From NCBI GenBank assembly GCA_963853835.1, contig OY970830.1:43939466-44003465 (forward strand): DNA of 64,000 nucleotides, read 5' to 3'. The notes under the pieces are model-generated. The model did no database searches, was not told where the DNA came from, and was given only the letters and a program-made list of their open reading frames with translations. Made by a program: the position numbers and the translations under genes. Source of the DNA: Calendula officinalis. Taxonomy: Eukaryota; Streptophyta; Magnoliopsida; Asterales; Asteraceae. Shown here one piece after another: positions 7,911 to 19,300 of this stretch (its first letter is position 1; each line of letters begins with the position of its first letter).

Positions 7911-10470
7911 TGAGCCTTGAGCCTTGAGCCTTGAGCCTTGAGCCTTGAGCCTTGAGCCTTGAGCCTTGACCCTTCACCCTTGACCCATGAGCGTGGAGCC
8001 TTGAGCATTGAGCCTTGAGCCTTGAGCCTTGAGCCTTGAGCCTTGAGCCTTGAGCCTTGAGCCTTGAGCCTTGAGCCTTGAGCCTTGAGCCTTGAGCCTT
8101 GAGCCTTGAGCCTTGAGCCTTGAGCCTTGAGCCTTGAGACTTCAGGCTTGACTCTTGACCCTTGCTCCTTGAGACTTGCGGCTTAAGCCTTGAGCCTTGA
8201 ACCTTGAGCCTGGAGCCTTGAGCCTGCAGCCTGGAGCCTGGAGCCTTGAGCCTTGAGCCTTGAGCCATGAGCCTTGAAACTTGAGACTTGAGCCGTGACT
8301 CTTGACCCTAGCTCCTTGAGACTTGCGGCTTAAGCCTTGAGCCTTGAACCTTGAGCCTGGAGCCTTGAGCCTTGAGCCTTGAGCCTTGAGCCTTGAGCCT
8401 TGAGCCTTGAGCCTTGAGCCTTGAGCCTTGAGCCTTGAGCCTTGAGCCTTGAGCCTTGAGCCTTGAGCCGTGAGCCTTGTGCCTTGAGCCTTGAGCATTG
8501 AGCATTGAGCCTACAGCCTTGAGCCTTGAGCCTTGACCCTTTAGCCTTGAGCCTTGATCCTTGGTCCTTGAGCCTTGAGCCTTGTGCCTTGAGCCTTGAC
8601 CCCTGACCCCTGAGCCTTGACCCTTGAGCCTTGAGCGATGAGCCTTGAGCCTTGAGCCTTGAGCCTTGAGCCTTGAGCCCTGAGCCTTGAGCCTTGAGCC
8701 TTGAGCCTTGAGCCTTGAGCCTTGAGCCTTGAGCCTTGAGCCTTGAGCCTTGAGCCTTGAGCCTTGAGCCTTGAGCCTTGAGCCTTGAGCCTTGAGCCTT
8801 GAGCCTTGAGCCTTGAGTATTGAGCCTTGAGCCTTGAGCCTTGAGCCTTGTGCCTTGAGCATTGAGCCTAGAGCCTTGAGCCTTGAGCCATTAGCATTGA
8901 GCCTTGATCGTTGGTCCTTGAGCCTTGAGCCTTGAGCCTTGAGCCTTGAGCCTTGACCCTTGAGCCTTGAGCCTTGACCCTTGTGCCTTGTGCCTTGAGC
9001 CTTGAGCATCGAGCATCGAGCATTGAGCCTAGAGCCTTGATCCCTTAGCCTTGATCCTTTAGCCTTGAGCCTTGAGCCTTGAGCCTTGAGCCTTGAGCTC
9101 TGAGCCTTGAGCTCTGAGCCTTGAGCTCTGAGCCTTGAGCCTTGACCCTTGACCCTTGAGCCTTGAGCGATGAGCCTTGAGCCTTGAGCCTTGAGCCTTG
9201 AGCCTTGAGCCTTGAGCCTTGAGCCTTGAGACTTGAGCCTTGAGCCTTGAGCCTTGAGCCTTGAGCCTTGTGCCTTGAGCCTTGAGCCTTGAGCCTTGAG
9301 CATTGAGCCTAGAGCCTTGAGCCTTGAGCCTTGAGCCTTGAGCATTGAGCATTGAGCCTAGAGCCTTGAGCCTTGAGCCTTGACCCTTTAGCCTTGAGCC
9401 TTGATCCTTGGTCCTTGAGCCTTGAGCCTTGTGCCTTGACCCTTGAGCCCTGACCCTTGAACCTTGACCCTTGAGCCTTGAGCCTTGAGGCTTGAGCCTT
9501 TAGCCTTTAGCCTTGAGCCTTGAGCCTTCATCCTTAGTCCTCGAGCCTTGAGCCTTGAGCCTTATGCCTTAAAACTTGAGCCCTGACCCTTGACCCTTGA
9601 GCGTTGAGCCTTGAGCCTTAAGCCTGGAGCCTGGACCCTTGAGCCTTGAGCCTTGAGCCTTGAGCCTTGAGCCTTGTGCCTTGAGCCTTGAGCCTTGAGC
9701 CTTGAGCCTTGAGCCTTGAGCCTTGAGCTCTGAGCCTTGACCCTTGACCCTTAAGCCTTGACCCTTGAGCCTTTTTCCTGAAGCCTTGAGCCTTTTTCCT
9801 GAAGCCTTGAGCCTTGAGCCTCGAGCCTTGTTCCTTGAACCTTGAGCCTTGAGGCTGGAGCCTTGAGCCTTGAGCCTTGAGCCTTGAGCCTTGAGCCTTG
9901 TGCCTTGAGCCTTGAGCCTTGAGCCTTGTGCCTTGAGCCTTGAGCCTTGAGGCTTGAGCCTTGAGCCTTGAGCCTTGAGCCTTGAGCCTTGAGCCTTGAG
10001 CATTGAGCCTAGAGCCTTGAGCCTTTAGCCTTTAGCATTGTGCCTTGAGCCTTGAGCCTTGAGCCTAGAGCCTAAGCCTTGAGCCTTGAGCCTTGAGCCT
10101 TGAGCCTTGAGCCTTGAGCCGTGAGCCTTGTGCCTTGAGCCTTGAGCATTGAGCATTGAGCCTACAGCCTTGAGCCTTGAGCCTTGACCCTTTAGCCTTG
10201 AGCCTTGATCCTTGGTCCTTGAGCCTTGAGCCTTGTGCCTTGAGCCTTGACCCCTGACCCTTGAGCCTTGACCCTTGAGCCTTGAGCGATGAGCCTTGAG
10301 CCTTGAGCGTTGAGCCTTGAGCCTTGAGCCTTGAGCCTTGAGCCTTGAGCCTTGAGCCTTGAGCCTTGAGCCTTGAGCCTTGAGCCTTGAGCCTTGAGCC
10401 ATGAGCCTAGAGCCTTGAGCCTTGCGCCTTGAGTATTGAGCCTTGAGCCTAGAGCCTTGAGCCTTGAGCC
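7450..10470. repeat. 5.87-kb segmental duplication, copy 1
   Basis: Landmarks here reappear at a nearly constant offset in 13320-16370: TTTTGTCTG 7469 to 13337 (5868), CCATTAGC 8888 to 14756 (5868), AAAACTTGAGCCC 9571 to 15453 (5882), CTTTTTCCTGAAG 9771 to 15653 (5882), TACAGCC 10163 to 16046 (5883), GTATTGAGCC 10433 to 16338 (5905). Offsets drift mostly in steps of 7 or 14, as expected for gain or loss of whole heptamers after duplication. Block ends are approximate. Confidence 0.75.
8308..9345 (-). other. Longest open frame in the satellite (345 codons), not called a gene
   Basis: The minus strand of the array reads GGC TCA AGG CTC AAG GCT CAA, the heptad GSRLKAQ, in every frame. This is the longest of dozens of such frames; others of similar size lie at 26247-27281 and 25616-26623. 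It ends where a variant unit happens to create a stop. There is no unique N- or C-terminal sequence, no promoter-like context, and the overlapping frames are equally open. Substitutions show no visible bias towards silent positions. It is recorded so that the many open frames are not mistaken for a gene family. Confidence 0.85.
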
Positions 10471-11164
10471 TTGAACCTTGAGCCTTGTGCCTTGAGCCTT
10501 GAGCCTTGAGCCTTGAGCCTTGAGCCTTGAGCCTTGAGCCTTGAGCCTTGAGCCTTGAGACTTGAGACTTCAGCCTTGACTCTTGACCCTGGCTCCTTGA
10601 GACTTGCGGCTTAAGCCTTGAGCCTTGAACCTTGAGCCTGGAGCCTTGAGCCTGCAGCCTGGAGCCTGGAGCCTTGAGCCTTGAGCCTGGAGCCATGATC
10701 CTTGAAACTTGAGACTTGAGCCTTGACTCTTGACCCTAGCTCCTTGAGACTTGCGGCTTAAGCCATGGGCCTTGAACCTTAAGCCTGGAGCCTGGAGCCT
10801 TGAGCCTGGAGCCTTGAGCCTTTGAGCCTGGAGCCTTGAGCCTCGAGCCTCGAGCCTCGAGCCTCGTGCCTCGTGCCTCGTGCCTTGAGCCTTGAGCCTT
10901 GAGCCTTGAGCCTTGAGCCTTGAGCCTTGAGCCTTGAGCCTTGAGCCTTGAGCCTTGGGCCTTTGGCCTTGAGCCTTGAGCCTTGAGCATTGAGCTCTGA
11001 GCCTTGAGCTTTGAGCCTTGAGCCTTGAGCCTTGAGCCTTGAGCCTTGAGCCTTGAGCCTTGAGCCTTGAGCCTTGAGCCTTGAGCCTCGAGCCTTGAGC
11101 CTTGAGCCTCGAGCCTTGAGCCTTGAGCCTTGAGCCTTGAGCCTTGAGCCTTGAGCCTTGAGCC

Positions 11165-11977
11165 TTGAGCCCTGACCCTTGAACCTTGACCCTTGAGCCT
11201 TGAGCCTTGAGGCTTGAGCCTTTAGCCTTTAGCCTTGAGCCTTTAGCCTTCATCCTTAGTCCTTGAGCCTTGAGCCTTGAGCCTTGTGCCTTAAAACTTG
11301 AGCCCTGACCCTTGACCCTTGAGCGTTGAGCCTTGAGCCTTAAGCCTGGAGCCTGGACCCTTGAGCCTTGAGCCTTGAGCCTTGAGCCTTGTGCCTTGAG
11401 CCTTGAGCCTTGAGCCTTGAGCCTTGAGCCTTGAGCCTTGAGCCTTGAGCCTTGAGCTCTGAGCCTTGACCCTTGACCCTTAAGCCTTGACCCTTGAGCC
11501 TTTTTCCTGAAGCCTTGAGCCTTTTTCCTGAAGTCTTGAGCCTTGAGCCTCGAGCCTTGTTCCTTGAACCTTGAGCCCTGACCCTTGAACCTTGACCCTT
11601 GAGCCTTGAGCCTTGAGGCTTGAGCCTTTAGCCTTTAGCCTTGAGCCTTGAGCCTTCATCCTTAGTCCTTGAGCCTTGAGCCTTGAGCCTTGTGCCTTAA
11701 AACTTGAGCCCTGACCCTTGACCCTTGAGCGTTGAGCCTTGAGCCTTAAGCCTGGAGCCTGGACCCTTGAGCCTTGAGCCTTGAGCCTTGAGCCTTGAGC
11801 CTTGTGCCTTGAGCCTTGAGCCTTGAGCCTTGAGCCTTGAGCCTTGAGCCTTGAGCCTTGAGCTCTGAGCCTTGACCCTTGACCCTTAAGCCTTGACCCT
11901 TGAGCCTTTTTCCTGAAGCCTTGAGCCTTTTTCCTGAAGCCTTGAGCCTTGAGCCTCGAGCCTTGTTCCTTGAACCT
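11165..11977. repeat. 406-bp tandem duplication (58 heptamers)
   Basis: Two adjacent copies, about 11165-11570 and 11571-11977. Landmarks AAAACTTGAGCCC, CATCCTTAGTCC and the double TTTTTCCTGAAG (11501 and 11907) all shift by 406-407 bp. 406 is exactly 58 x 7, so the duplication kept the heptamer register. Confidence 0.75.
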
Positions 11978-13319
11978 TGAGCCTTGAGGCTTGAGCCTTG
12001 AGCCTTGAGCCTTGAGCCTTGAGCCTTGTGCCTTGAGCCTTGAGCCTTGAGCCTTGTGCCTTGAGCCTTGAGCCTTGAGGCTTGAGCCTTGAGCCTTGAG
12101 CCTTGAGCCTTGAGCCTTGAGCCTTGAGCATTGAGCCTAGAGCCTTGAGCCTTTAGCCTTTAGCATTGTGCCTTGAGCCTTGAGCCTTGAGCCTAGAGCC
12201 TTGAGCCTTGAGCCTTGAGCCTTGAGCCTTGAGCCGTGAGCCTTGTGCCTTGAGCCTTGAGCATTGAGCATTGAGCCTACAGCCTTGAGCCTTGAGCCTT
12301 GACCCTTTAGCCTTGAGCCTTGATCCTTGGTCCTTGAGCCTTGAGCCTTGTGCCTTGAGCCTTGACCCCTGACCCTTGAGCCTTGACCCTTGAGCCTTGA
12401 GCGATGAGCCTTGAGCCTTGAGCGTTGAGCCTTGAGCCTTGAGCCTTGAGCCTTGAGCCTTGAGCCTTGACCCTTGAGCCTTGAGCCTTGAGCCTTGAGC
12501 CATGAGCCTAGAGCCTTGAGCCTTGAGCCTTGAGTATTGAGCCTTGAGCCTAGAGCCTTGAGCCTTGAGCCTTGAGCCTTGAGCCTTGTGCCTTGAGCCT
12601 TGAGCCTTGAGCCTTGAGCCTTGAGCCTTGAGCCTTGAGCCTTGAGCCTTGAGCCTTGAGCCTTGAGCCTTGAGACTTGAGACTTCAGCCTTGACTCTTG
12701 ACCCTGGCTCCTTGAGACTTGCGGCTTAAGCCTTGAGCCTTGAACCTTGAGCCTGGAGCCTTGAGCCTGCAGCCTGGAGCCTGGAGCCTTGAGCCTTGAG
12801 CCTGGAGCCATGATCCTTGAAACTTGAGACTTGAGCCTTGACTCTTGACCCTAGCTCCTTGAGACTTGCGGCTTAAGCCATGGGCCTTGAACCTTGAGCC
12901 TGGAGCCTGGAGCCTGGAGCCTTGAGCCTGGAGCCTTGAGCCTTTGAGCCTGGAGCCTTGAGCCTGGAGCCTCGAGCCTCGAGCCTCGTGCCTCGTGCCT
13001 TGAGCCTTGAGCCTTGAGCCTTGAGCCTTGAGCCTTGGGCCTTTGGCCTTGAGCCTTGAGCCTTGAGCATTGAGCTCTGAGCCTTGAGCTTTGAGCCTTG
13101 AGCCTGGAGCCTTGAGCCTTGAGCCTTGAGCCTTGAGCCTCGAGCCTTGAGCCTCGAGCCTTGAGCCTTGAGCCTTGAGCCTTGAGCCTTGAGCCTTGAG
13201 CCTTGAGCCTTGAGCCTTGAGCCTTGAAACCTTGAGCCTTGAGCCTTGACCGTTGAGCCTTGAGCCTTGAGCTCTGAGCCATGAGCTTTGAGCCTTGAGC
13301 CTTGACCCTTGACCCTTTA

Positions 13320-16300
13320 GTCTTGACCCTTGAGTCTTTTGTCTGAAGCCTTGAGGCTTGAGCCTTGAGCCTTGTTCCATGAACCTTGAGCCTTAAGCCT
13401 TGAGCCTTGAGCGTTGAGCCTTGAGCGTTGAGCCTTGAGCCTTGACCCTTCACCCTTGACCCTTGAGCGTTGAGCCTTGAGCCTTGAGCCTTGAGCCTGG
13501 AGCCTTGAGCCTTAAGCCATGTGCCTTGAGCCTTGACCCTTCACCCTTGAGCCTTGAGCCTTGAGCCTTGAGCCTTGAGCCTTGAGCCTTGAGCCTTGAG
13601 CCTTGAGCCTTGATCCTTGAGCCTTGAGCCTTGAGCCTTGAGTCTTGAGCCTTGACCCTTGACCCTTGAGCCTTGAGCCTTGAGCTCTGAGCCATGAGCT
13701 TTGAGCTTTGAGCTTTGAGCCTTGACCCTTGACCCTTTAGTCTTGACCCTTGAATCTTTTGTCTGAAGCCTTGAGGCTTGAGCCTTGAGCCTTGTTCCAT
13801 GAACCTTGAGCCTTGAGCCTTGAGCCTTGAGCCTTGAGCCTTGAGCCTTGAGCCTTGAGCCTTGAGCCTTGAGCCTTGAGCCTTGACCCTTCACCCTTGA
13901 CCCATGAGCGTGGAGCCTTGAGCGTTGAGCCTTGAGCCTTGAGCCTTGAGCCTTGAGCCTTGAGCCTTGAGCCTTGAGCCTTGAGCCTTGAGCCTTGAGA
14001 CTTCAGGCTTGACTCTTGACCCTTGCTCCTTGAGACTTGCGGCTTAAGCCTTGAGCCTTGAACCTTGAGCCTGGAGCCTTGAGCCTGCAGCCTGGAGCCT
14101 GGAGCCTTGAGCCTTGAGCCTTGAGCCATGAGCCTTGAAACTTGAGACTTGAGCCGTGACTCTTGACCCTAGCTCCTTGAGACTTGCGGCTTAAGCCTTG
14201 AGCCTTGAACCTTGAGCCTGGAGCCTTGAGCCTTGAGCCTTGAGCCTTGAGCCTTGAGCCTTGAGCCTTGAGCCTTGAGCCTTGAGCCTTGAGCCTTGAG
14301 CCTTGAGCCTTGAGCCTTGAGCCTTGAGCCTTGAGCCTTGAGCCTTGAGCCGTGAGCCTTGTGCCTTGAGCCTTGAGCATTGAGCATTGAGCCTACAGCC
14401 TTGAGCCTTGAGCCTTGACCCTTTAGCCTTGAGCCTTGATCCTTGGTCCTTGAGCCTTGAGCCTTGTGCCTTGAGCCTTGACCCCTGACCCCTGAGCCTT
14501 GACCCTTGAGCCTTGAGCCTTGAGCCTTGAGCCTTGAGCCCTGAGCCTTGAGCCTTGAGCCTTGAGCCTTGAGCCTTGAGCCTTGAGCCTTGAGCCTTGA
14601 GCCTTGAGCCTTGAGCCTTGAGCCTTGAGCCTTGAGCCATGAGCCTTGAGCCTTGAGCCTTGAGCCTTGAGCCTTGAGTATTGAGCCTTGAGCCTTGAGC
14701 CTTGAGCCTTGAGCCTTGTGCCTTGAGCATTGAGCCTAGAGCCTTGAGCCTTGAGCCATTAGCATTGAGCCTTGATCGTTGGTCCTTGAGCCTTGAGCCT
14801 TGAGCCTTGAGCCTTGAGCCTTGAGCCTTGACCCTTGAGCCTTGAGCCTTGACCCTTGTGCCTTGAGCCTTGAGCATCGAGCATCGAGCATTGAGCCTAG
14901 AGCCTTGATCCCTTAGCCTTGATCCTTTAGCCTTGAGCCTTTAGCCTTGAGCCTTGAGCCTTGAGCCTTGAGCCTTGAGCTCTGAGCCTTGAGCTCTGAG
15001 CCTTGAGCTCTGAGCCTTGAGCTCTGAGCCTTGAGCCTTGACCCTTGACCCTTGAGCCTTGAGCGATGAGCCTTGAGCCTTGAGCCTTGAGCCTTGAGCC
15101 TTGAGCCTTGAGCCTTGAGCCTTGAGCCTTGAGACTTGAGCCTTGAGCCTTGAGCCTTGAGCCTTGAGCCTTGAGCCTTGAGTCTTGAGCATTGAGCCTA
15201 GAGCCTTGAGCCTTGAGCCTTGAGCATTGAGCATTGAGCCTAGAGCCTTGAGCCTTGAGCCTTGACCCTTTAGCCTTGAGCCTTGATCCTTGGTCCTTGA
15301 GCCTTGAGCCTTGTGCCTTGACCCTTGAGCCCTGACCCTTGAACCTTGACCCTTGAGCCTTGAGCCTTGAGGCTTGAGCCTTTAGCCTTTAGCCTTGAGC
15401 CTTGAGCCTTCATCCTTAGTCCTTGAGCCTTGAGCCTTGAGCCTTGTGCCTTAAAACTTGAGCCCTGACCCTTGACCCTTGAGCGTTGAGCCTTGAGCCT
15501 TAAGCCTGGAGCCTGGACCCTTGAGCCTTGAGCCTTGAGCCTTGAGCCTTGAGCCTTGTGCCATGAGCCTTGAGCCTTGAGCCTTGAGCCTTGAGCCTTG
15601 AGCCTTGAGCTCTGAGCCTTGACCCTTGACCCTTAAGCCTTGACCCTTGAGCCTTTTTCCTGAAGCCTTGAGCCTTTTTCCTGAAGCCTTGAGCCTTGAG
15701 CCTCGAGCCTTGTTCCTTGAACCTTGAGCCTTGAGGCTTGAGCCTTGAGCCTGGAGCCTTGAGCCTTGAGCCTTGAGCCTTGTGCCTTGAGCCTTGAGCC
15801 TTGAGCCTTGTGCCTTGAGCCTTGAGCCTTGAGCCTTGAGGCTTGAGCCTTGAGCCTTGAGCCTTGAGCCTTGAGCCTTGAGCCTTGAGCCTTGAGCATT
15901 GAGCCTAGAGCCTTGAGCCTTTAGCCTTTAGCATTATGCCTTGAGCCTTGAGCCTTGAGCCTAGAGCCTTGAGCCTTGAGCCTTGAGCCTTGAGCCTTGA
16001 GCCGTGAGCCTTGTGCCTTGAGCCTTGAGCATTGAGCATTGAGCCTACAGCCTTGAGCCTTGAGCCTTGACCCTTTAGCCTTGAGCCTTGATCCTTGGTC
16101 CTTGAGCCTTGAGCCTTGTGCCTTGAGCCTTGACCCCTGACCCTTGAGCCTTGACCCTTGAGCCTTGAGCGATGAGCCTTGAGCCTTGAGCGTTGAGCCT
16201 TGAGCCTTGAGCCTTGAGCCTTGAGCCTTGAGCCTTGAGCCTTGAGCCTTGACCCTTGAGCCTTGAGCCTTGAGCCTTGAGCCTTGAGCCTTGAGCCTTG

Positions 16301-16370
16301 AGCCATGAGCCTAGAGCCTTGAGCCTTGAGCCTTGAGTATTGAGCCTTGAGCCTTGAGCCTTGAGCCTTG
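13320..16370. repeat. 5.87-kb segmental duplication, copy 2
   Basis: Counterpart of 7450-10470 with the same landmark order. Most differences are runs of plain TTGAGCC that are longer or shorter by one or more units, showing that consensus runs change length faster than landmark variants mutate. Confidence 0.75.
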
Positions 16371-19300
16371 AGCCTAGAGCCTTGAGCCTTGAGCCTTTAG
16401 CATTGAGCCTTGATCGTTGGTCCTTGATCCTTGAGCCTTGAGCCTTGAGCCTTGAGCCTTGAGCCTTGAGCCTTGAGCCTTGACCCTTGTGCCTTGAGCC
16501 TTGAGCATCGAGCATTGAGCCTAGAGCCTTGAGCCTTAAGCCTTGATCCTTTAGCCTTTAGCCTTGAGCCTTGAGCCTTAAGCCTTGATCCTTGGTCCTT
16601 GAGACTTGAGCCTTGTTCCTTGAACCTTGAGCCCTGACCCTTGAGCCCTGATCCTTGAGCCTTGAGCGATGAGGCTTGAGCGATGAGCCTTAAGCCTTGA
16701 GCCTTGAGCCTTGAGCCTTGAGCCTTGAGCCTTGAGCCTTGAGCCTTGAGCCTTGAGACTTGAGCCTTGAGCCTTGAGCATTGAGCCTAGAGCCTTGAGG
16801 CTTGAGCCTTTAGCCTTGAGCCTTGAGCCTTGATCCTTGTGCCTTAAAACTTGAGCCCTGACCCTTGACCCTTGAGCGTTGAGCCTTGAGCGATGAGCCT
16901 TAATCCTGGAGCCTTGAGCCTTGAGCCTTTAGCCTTGAGCCTTTAGCCTTTAGCATTGTGCCTTGAGCCTTGAGCCTTGAGCCTTGAGTCGTGAGCCTTG
17001 TGCCTTGAGCCTTGAGCATTGAGCATTGAGCCTACAGCCTTGAGCCTTGAGCCTTGAGCCTTTAGCCTTGAGCCTTGATCCTTGGTCCTTGAGCCTTGAG
17101 CCTTGTGCCTTGAGCCTTGACCCCTGATACTTGAGCATTGACCTTTGAGCCTTGAGCGATGAGCCTTGAGCCTTGAGCCTTGAGCCTTGAGCCTTGAGCC
17201 TTGACCCTTGAGCCTTGAGCCTTGAGCCTTGAGCCTTGAGCCTTGAGCCATGAGCCTTGAGCCTTGAGCCTTGAGCCTTGAGCCATGAGCCTTGAGCCTT
17301 GAGCCTTGAGCCTTGAGCCTTGAGCCTTGAGTATTGAGCCTTGAGCCTTGAGCCTTGAGCATTGAGCATTGAGCCTAGAGCCTTGAGCCTTGAGCCTTTA
17401 GCATTGAGCCTTGATCGTTGGTCCTTGAGCCTTGAGCCTTGAGCCTTGAGCCTTGAGTATTGAGCCTTGAGCCTTGAGCCTTGAGCCTTGTGCCTTGAGC
17501 ATTGAGCCTAGAGCCTTGAGCCTTGAGCCATTAGCATTGAGCCTTGATCGTTGGTCCTTGAGCCTTGAGCCTTGAGCCTTGAGCCTTGAGCCTTGACCCT
17601 TGAGCCTTGAGCCTTGAGCCTTGTCCCTTGTGCCTTGAGCCTTGAGCATCGAGCATCGAGCATTGAGCCTAGAGCCTTGATCCCTTAGCCTTGATCCTTT
17701 AGCCTTGAGCCTTTAGCCTTGAGCCTTGAGCCTTGAGCCTTGAGCCTTGAGCCTTCAGCTCTGAGCCTTGAGCTCTGAGCCTGGAGCTCTGAGCCTTGAG
17801 CTCTGAGCCTTGAGCCTTGACCCTTGACCCTTGAGCCTTGAACGATGAGCCTTGAGCCTTGAGCCTTGAGCCTTGAGCCTTGAGCCTTGAGCCTTGAGCC
17901 TTGAGCCTTGAGCCTTGAGCCTTGAGCCTTGAGCCTTGAGCCTTGAGCCTTGAGACTTCAGCCTTGAGCCTTGAGCCTTGAGCATTGAGCCTAGAGCCTT
18001 GAGCCTTGAGCCTTGAGCCTTGAGCCTTGAGCATTGAGCATTGAGCCTAGAGCCTTGAGCCTTGAGCCTTGACCCTTTAGCCTTGAGCCTTGATCCTTGG
18101 TCCTTGAGCCTTGAGCCTTGTGCCTTGACCCTTGAGCCCTGACCCTTGAACCTTGACCCTTGAGCCTTGAGCCTTGAGGCTTGAGCCTTTAGCCTTTAGC
18201 CCTGAGCCTTGAGCCTTCATCCTTAGTCCTTGAGCCTTGAGCCTTGTGCCTTAAAACTTGAGCCCTGACCCTTGACCCTTGAGCGTTGAGCCTTGAGCCT
18301 TAAGCCTGGAGCCTGGACCCTTGAGCCTTGAGCCTTGAGCCTTGAGCCTTGAGCCTTGAGCCTTGAGCCTTGTGCCTTGAGCCTTGAGCCTTGAGCCTTG
18401 AGCCTTGAGCCTTGAGCCTTGAGCCTTGAGCCTTGAGCCTTGAGCCTTAAGCCTTGACCCTTGAGCCTTTTTCCTGAAGCCTTGAGCCTTTTTCCTGAAG
18501 CCTTGAGCCTTGAGCCTCGAGCCTTGTTCCTTGAACCTTGAGCCTTGAGGCTTGAGCCTTGAGCCTTGAGCCTTGTGCCTTGAGCCTTGAGCCTTGAGCC
18601 TTGTGCCTTGAGCCTTGAGCCTTGAGCCTTGAGCCTTGAGCCGTGAGCCTTGAGCCTTGAGCATTGATCCTAGAGCCTTGAGCCTTTAGCCTTTAGCATT
18701 GTGCCTTGAGCCTTGAGCCTTGAGCCTTGAGCCTGGAGCCTTGAGCCTTGAGCCTTGAGCCTTGAGCCTTGAGCCTTGAGCCTTGAGCCGTGAGCCTTGT
18801 GCCTTGAGCCTTGAGCATTGAGCATTGAGCCTACAGCCTTGAGCCTTGAGCCTTGACCCTTTAGCCTTGAGCCTTGATCCTTGGTCCTTGAGCCTTGAGC
18901 CTTGTGCCTTGAGCCTTGACCCCTGACCCTTGAGCCTTGACCCTTGAGCCTTGAGCGATGAGCCTTGAGCCTTGAGCGTTGAGCCTTGAGCCTTGAGCCT
19001 TGAGCCTTGAGCCTTGACCCTTGAGCCTTGAGCCTTGAGCCTTGAGCCTTGAGCCATGAGCCTAGAGCCTTGAGCCTTGAGCCTTGAGCCTTGAGTATTG
19101 AGCCTTGAGCCTTGAGCCTTGAGCCTTGAGCCTTGAGCCTTGAGCATTGAGCCTAGAGCCTTGAGCCTTGAGCCTTTAGCATTGAGCCTTGATCGTTGGT
19201 CCTTGAGCCTTGAGCCTTGAGCCTTGAGCCTTGAGCCTTGAGCCTTGAGCCTTGAGCCTTGACCCTTGTGCCTTGAGCCTTGAGCATCGAGCATTGAGCC

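Larger units (their letters stand above)
6767..14205. repeat. Five dispersed paired blocks marked by GAGACTTGCGGCTTAAGCC
   Basis: The landmark comes in pairs at 6790/6947, 8171/8328, 10599/10746, 12714/12861 and 14032/14179, with within-pair spacing of 147-157 bp. Each pair carries CTGCAGCC, several CTGGAGCC units and ACTCTTGACCC in the same order. Copies at 10.6 and 12.7 kb are 2115 bp apart; those at 8.17 and 14.03 kb differ by 5861 bp, matching the larger duplication. They show copying of blocks, not independent mutation of single heptamers. Confidence 0.8.

Noticed and set aside
6790..14205. 147-bp spacing of paired landmarks as nucleosome phasing
   Set aside because: The spacing is 21 heptamers in three pairs and 157 bp in two; it is explained by shared ancestry of copied blocks.
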